A program made the translations under genes and the position numbers. 64,000 nucleotides of DNA from Terrimesophilobacter sp963702165 (lineage in GTDB: Bacteria; Actinomycetota; Actinomycetes; Actinomycetales; Microbacteriaceae): positions 2,480,001-2,544,000 of the forward strand of contig OY969722.1 in the NCBI GenBank assembly GCA_963702165.1. The letters run 5' to 3'. A model generated the notes under the pieces. That model did not search any database and was not told the origin of the DNA. It saw only the letters and a list, made by a program, of their open reading frames with translations. Positions 61,787 to 64,000 of this stretch are shown one piece after another; positions within the stretch are counted from its first letter, which is position 1; each line of letters opens with the position of its first letter.

Positions 61787-63112
61787 CTAACCGATCCTCT
61801 CTCGACGACCCAGGATGCCCTGAGGTCGGAACAACAGCACGACGATAAGGACCGTCAGCGCACTCACGTACTTCACGTCGGATGGCAGCCACAGAGTTGA
61901 GACCTCGACCATCAGGCCGACGATGATCGATCCAACCAGGGCGCCGAAGGCCGTGCCGAGACCGCCAAGCACGACTGCAGCGAAGATCAGCAGCAGGATC
62001 TGCCAGCCCATGTCCCACCGGATGCCGGGACGGAAGTATGCCCACAGCACGCCAGAGAGGCCCGCGAGCGCCGAGCCGAGGATCCAGATGATCCGCACAA
62101 CACGGTCCACGTTGATGCCGGATGCGGCGGCCAGGGACGCGTTGTCCGAGATGGCTCGTGTCGCCTTGCCGGTGCGCGTTCTGAGCAACCAGTATGCGAC
62201 GCCGATCAGCACGACCAGTGACAAGCCCATGCTGACCATGTCAGTGATCGAGAGCTTGATCGGCCCCAAGAGCTGGATCTTGGTCGAGCCGGGGTTCGGC
62301 AGCTGGAAGACGCCGCCGCCATTGTAGAAGAGGTAGACGTAGCGAAGTGCGAGGGAAAGGCCGATGCTGATGATCATCAGCTGCACGACGCTCAACCCGC
62401 GTTTTCGCATCGGCTTCCAGAGCCCGATGTCTTGCACGAGCCCGAACAGCGCGGAAAGGACGACTGCTATGGGGATCGCGATCCACATGGGGAATGCCAG
62501 GTTCACCCCGAACGTCAGCGCCATCAATGCGCCGAAAGTGACCATTTCGGCGTGTGCGAAGTTGGAGATGCCGGTGGTGCCGAAAATCAGCGACAGACCG
62601 ATCGACGCGAGTGCGAGCATGAGGCCGAAGTTGAGGCCGTTCATGATGCGGCCGGCGAGCTGTTCGCTGAATGGCGTCACCTGGCGAACACCCTCGCCAA
62701 GGAAGAAGTTGACCGTCGCGTTGTTCGTCAGGCCGAATTTCGCTTCCTTGGAGGCGCTTCCCTCGGCGACGATGACACCCTTCGGGAGAGTCTGCTCGTC
62801 GAGCGTGACCGTGTAGGTCTCGTCCTTGTCGGGAACGCCAACACGCCAACGGCCATCCTCGCCGGTCACCACCTCGGCGTCATATCCACCGCCTTCAACC
62901 GTGATGCGAACGTCGGCGAGAGGTTTGTTCTCGAACTTGACGTTGCCGCTGAAGATGAAGTCGTACTTATCGGTGCCGACTTCATCAGCCATTGCGGGAG
63001 TCGCGACGAAAGTGGAAAGAGTCAGTGCCGCAAAGACAGCAGCGAACAGCAGGCTGAAGCGCCTGCCTGGTCGGTTGCGTACTCGGGCTCGGGGTCGACC
63101 AGGAACGTGCAC
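61787..63112 (-). CDS. livH: LivH-type permease fused to a secreted N-terminal beta domain
   Basis: 441 aa from GTG 63112, chosen because GGAGG lies just upstream; an ATG at 63154 would add 14 residues. Residues ~18-41 are a signal-like helix ending ATPAMA|DE. Residues ~45-115 (FSGNVKFENKPLADVRITVEGG ... TGEDGRWRVGVPDKDETYTVTL) look like an Ig-like/carboxypeptidase-regulatory-like beta sandwich. Residues ~150-441 are the LivH permease (IMNGLNFGLMLALASIGLSLIFGTTGISNFAHAEMVTFGAL, RTRTGKATRAISDNASLAAASGI). Standard LivH is ~290-310 aa and has no such domain. First gene of the livHMGF operon, divergent from guaB. Confidence 0.88.
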   Translation of the reverse strand: MHVPGRPRARVRNRPGRRFSLLFAAVFAALTLSTFVATPAMADEVGTDKYDFIFSGNVKFENKPLADVRITVEGGGYDAEVVTGEDGRWRVGVPDKDETYTVTLDEQTLPKGVIVAEGSASKEAKFGLTNNATVNFFLGEGVRQVTPFSEQLAGRIMNGLNFGLMLALASIGLSLIFGTTGISNFAHAEMVTFGALMALTFGVNLAFPMWIAIPIAVVLSALFGLVQDIGLWKPMRKRGLSVVQLMIISIGLSLALRYVYLFYNGGGVFQLPNPGSTKIQLLGPIKLSITDMVSMGLSLVVLIGVAYWLLRTRTGKATRAISDNASLAAASGINVDRVVRIIWILGSALAGLSGVLWAYFRPGIRWDMGWQILLLIFAAVVLGGLGTAFGALVGSIIVGLMVEVSTLWLPSDVKYVSALTVLIVVLLFRPQGILGRRERIG

Positions 63113-63338
63113 AAGACCTCCAAGACGTCGCCAGCGAGCAGGCCGAGTCGGCATGATTCTGGCTTCGTCATCGTTGACGATACGTGCCGATTATGGCGTA
63201 ACTGCTACGCCCGTGCCACACAGCGCGCCCATTGTGCTACCGCGGGAACAGAATCGACTGGCGAACAGTTAACATTGACTACCGGTATTCACTGTGGCAT
63301 CCGGTCCTCATTCCCTCCCGTCCCACTCCAGGAGAATC

Positions 63339-64000
63339 ATGGATCAGCCAGACCCCTTCGGCTTCATCGGCCTCACCTACGACGACGTCATGCTCCTGCC
63401 AGGGCACACCGACGTCATCCCGAGCGAAGCGGACACGTCAAGTCGGCTCACCCGGCGCATCCGGGTCAACACGCCATTGATCTCGGCCGCCATGGACACG
63501 GTGACCGAGGGGCGTATGGCCATCTCTATGGCCCGGCAGGGCGGCTTGGGCGTGCTGCACCGGAACCTGTCGATCGCAGACCAGGCCGGATTCGTCGACA
63601 AGGTGAAGCGCAGCGAGTCGGGCATGATCACCAATCCGGTCACAACGACACCGGATGCGACGGTCGCCGAGGTCGACGCGGTGTGCGGCCAGTTCCGGGT
63701 ATCGGGTCTGCCGGTGATCGAGGGCGACGGCACGCTCGTCGGAATCATCACAAACCGCGACATGCGCTTCGTGTCCCAGTTTGAGAAGTCGACGACCCTC
63801 GTGCGGGACGTCATGACGAAGATGCCGCTCATCACCGCACCGGCCGGCATCGACCCTGACGGGGCGATCGCCATCTTCGCCGAGCACAAGATCGAGAAGC
63901 TGCCGCTCGTCGACGAGCGGGGACGCCTGACCGGTCTCATCACGGTGAAGGACTTCGACAAGACCGAGCAGTACCCGAACGCCACCAAGGACGATGAGGG
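63339..64000 (+). CDS. guaB: Inosine-5'-monophosphate dehydrogenase (5' part, runs off the window)
   Basis: Rate-limiting enzyme of GMP synthesis. The first 220 residues are present: FIGLTYDDVMLLPGHTDVIPSEADTSSRL, AAMDTVTEGRMAISMARQGGLGVLHRN, then the tandem CBS domains (MITNPVTTTPDATVAEV ... TNRDMRFV; MTKMPLITAPAGIDPDGAI ... LITVKDF). The catalytic Cys lies beyond the window end. ATG 63339 after AGGAGA. The ~225-base gap to the divergent livH should contain promoters for both; none is clear on the plus strand. Confidence 0.96.
   Translation, partial: MDQPDPFGFIGLTYDDVMLLPGHTDVIPSEADTSSRLTRRIRVNTPLISAAMDTVTEGRMAISMARQGGLGVLHRNLSIADQAGFVDKVKRSESGMITNPVTTTPDATVAEVDAVCGQFRVSGLPVIEGDGTLVGIITNRDMRFVSQFEKSTTLVRDVMTKMPLITAPAGIDPDGAIAIFAEHKIEKLPLVDERGRLTGLITVKDFDKTEQYPNATKDDE

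Overview
This window is a 64-kb piece of a high-GC actinobacterial chromosome. The r-protein gene order, the many GTG starts, the extended S5/L15/L17/L29 proteins, the multi-pass DUF4190/DUF4383 proteins and the AbiEi/Vsr-like protein next to tuf fit Micrococcales, most likely Microbacteriaceae. That family assignment is inference from gene content, not from a database search.

Layout. (1) 1-467: 3' end of rpoC with its terminator. (2) 0.77-11.9 kb: a type IV pilus operon in the order pilB, pilT, pilC, pilA, three minor-pilin-like genes, prepilin peptidase, pilM, pilN, pilO. pilB and pilT are intact. Everything from about 4.37 to 11.9 kb carries closely spaced reading-frame shifts that can be undone by removing one or two bases at a time. 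(3) 12.0-13.4 kb: two membrane proteins of unknown function. (4) 13.5-18.2 kb: str operon (rpsL, rpsG, fusA, tuf) with a strong promoter and a terminator. (5) 18.2-20.5 kb: a two-gene island (AbiEi/Vsr-like protein and L-aspartate dehydrogenase) bounded by imperfect inverted repeats of about 98 bp. (6) 20.9-33.5 kb: S10 and spc operons (rpsJ to rplO), secY, adk and map. (7) 33.7-36.8 kb: alpha operon (infA, rpmJ, rpsM, rpsK, rpoA, rplQ); rpoA has one frameshift. (8) 36.9-45.3 kb: tandem-GNAT protein, OafA-type acyltransferase, truA, rplM, rpsI, glmM, a DUF4383 membrane protein and a CYP152-type P450 peroxygenase. (9) 45.5-52.5 kb: coaA (minus strand), then glmS, acpS, alr, tsaE, tsaB, rimI, tsaD, mostly with overlapping stop/start codons. 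(10) 52.6-56.2 kb: two DUF4190 proteins, a SAM methyltransferase with a THUMP-like end, groES with two CIRCE operators, and a RarD/EamA permease. (11) 56.2-63.1 kb: branched-chain amino-acid-type ABC transporter: two lipoprotein substrate-binding genes on plus, and livF, livG, livM, livH on minus. livH carries an unusual secreted N-terminal domain. (12) 63.3 kb to the end: 5' part of guaB.

Most of the window is core information-processing machinery. The points that stand out are the pilus operon and its frameshift cluster, the inverted-repeat-bounded island, a set of long intergenic palindromes (two of which share sequence), the double CIRCE in front of a solitary groES, two identical consensus-like promoters for rpsL and rplM, and the livH fusion. 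I found no CRISPR array, rRNA, tRNA, IS transposase or phage gene. I did not find a convincing previously undescribed multi-gene system; the island and the pilus operon are the closest candidates.
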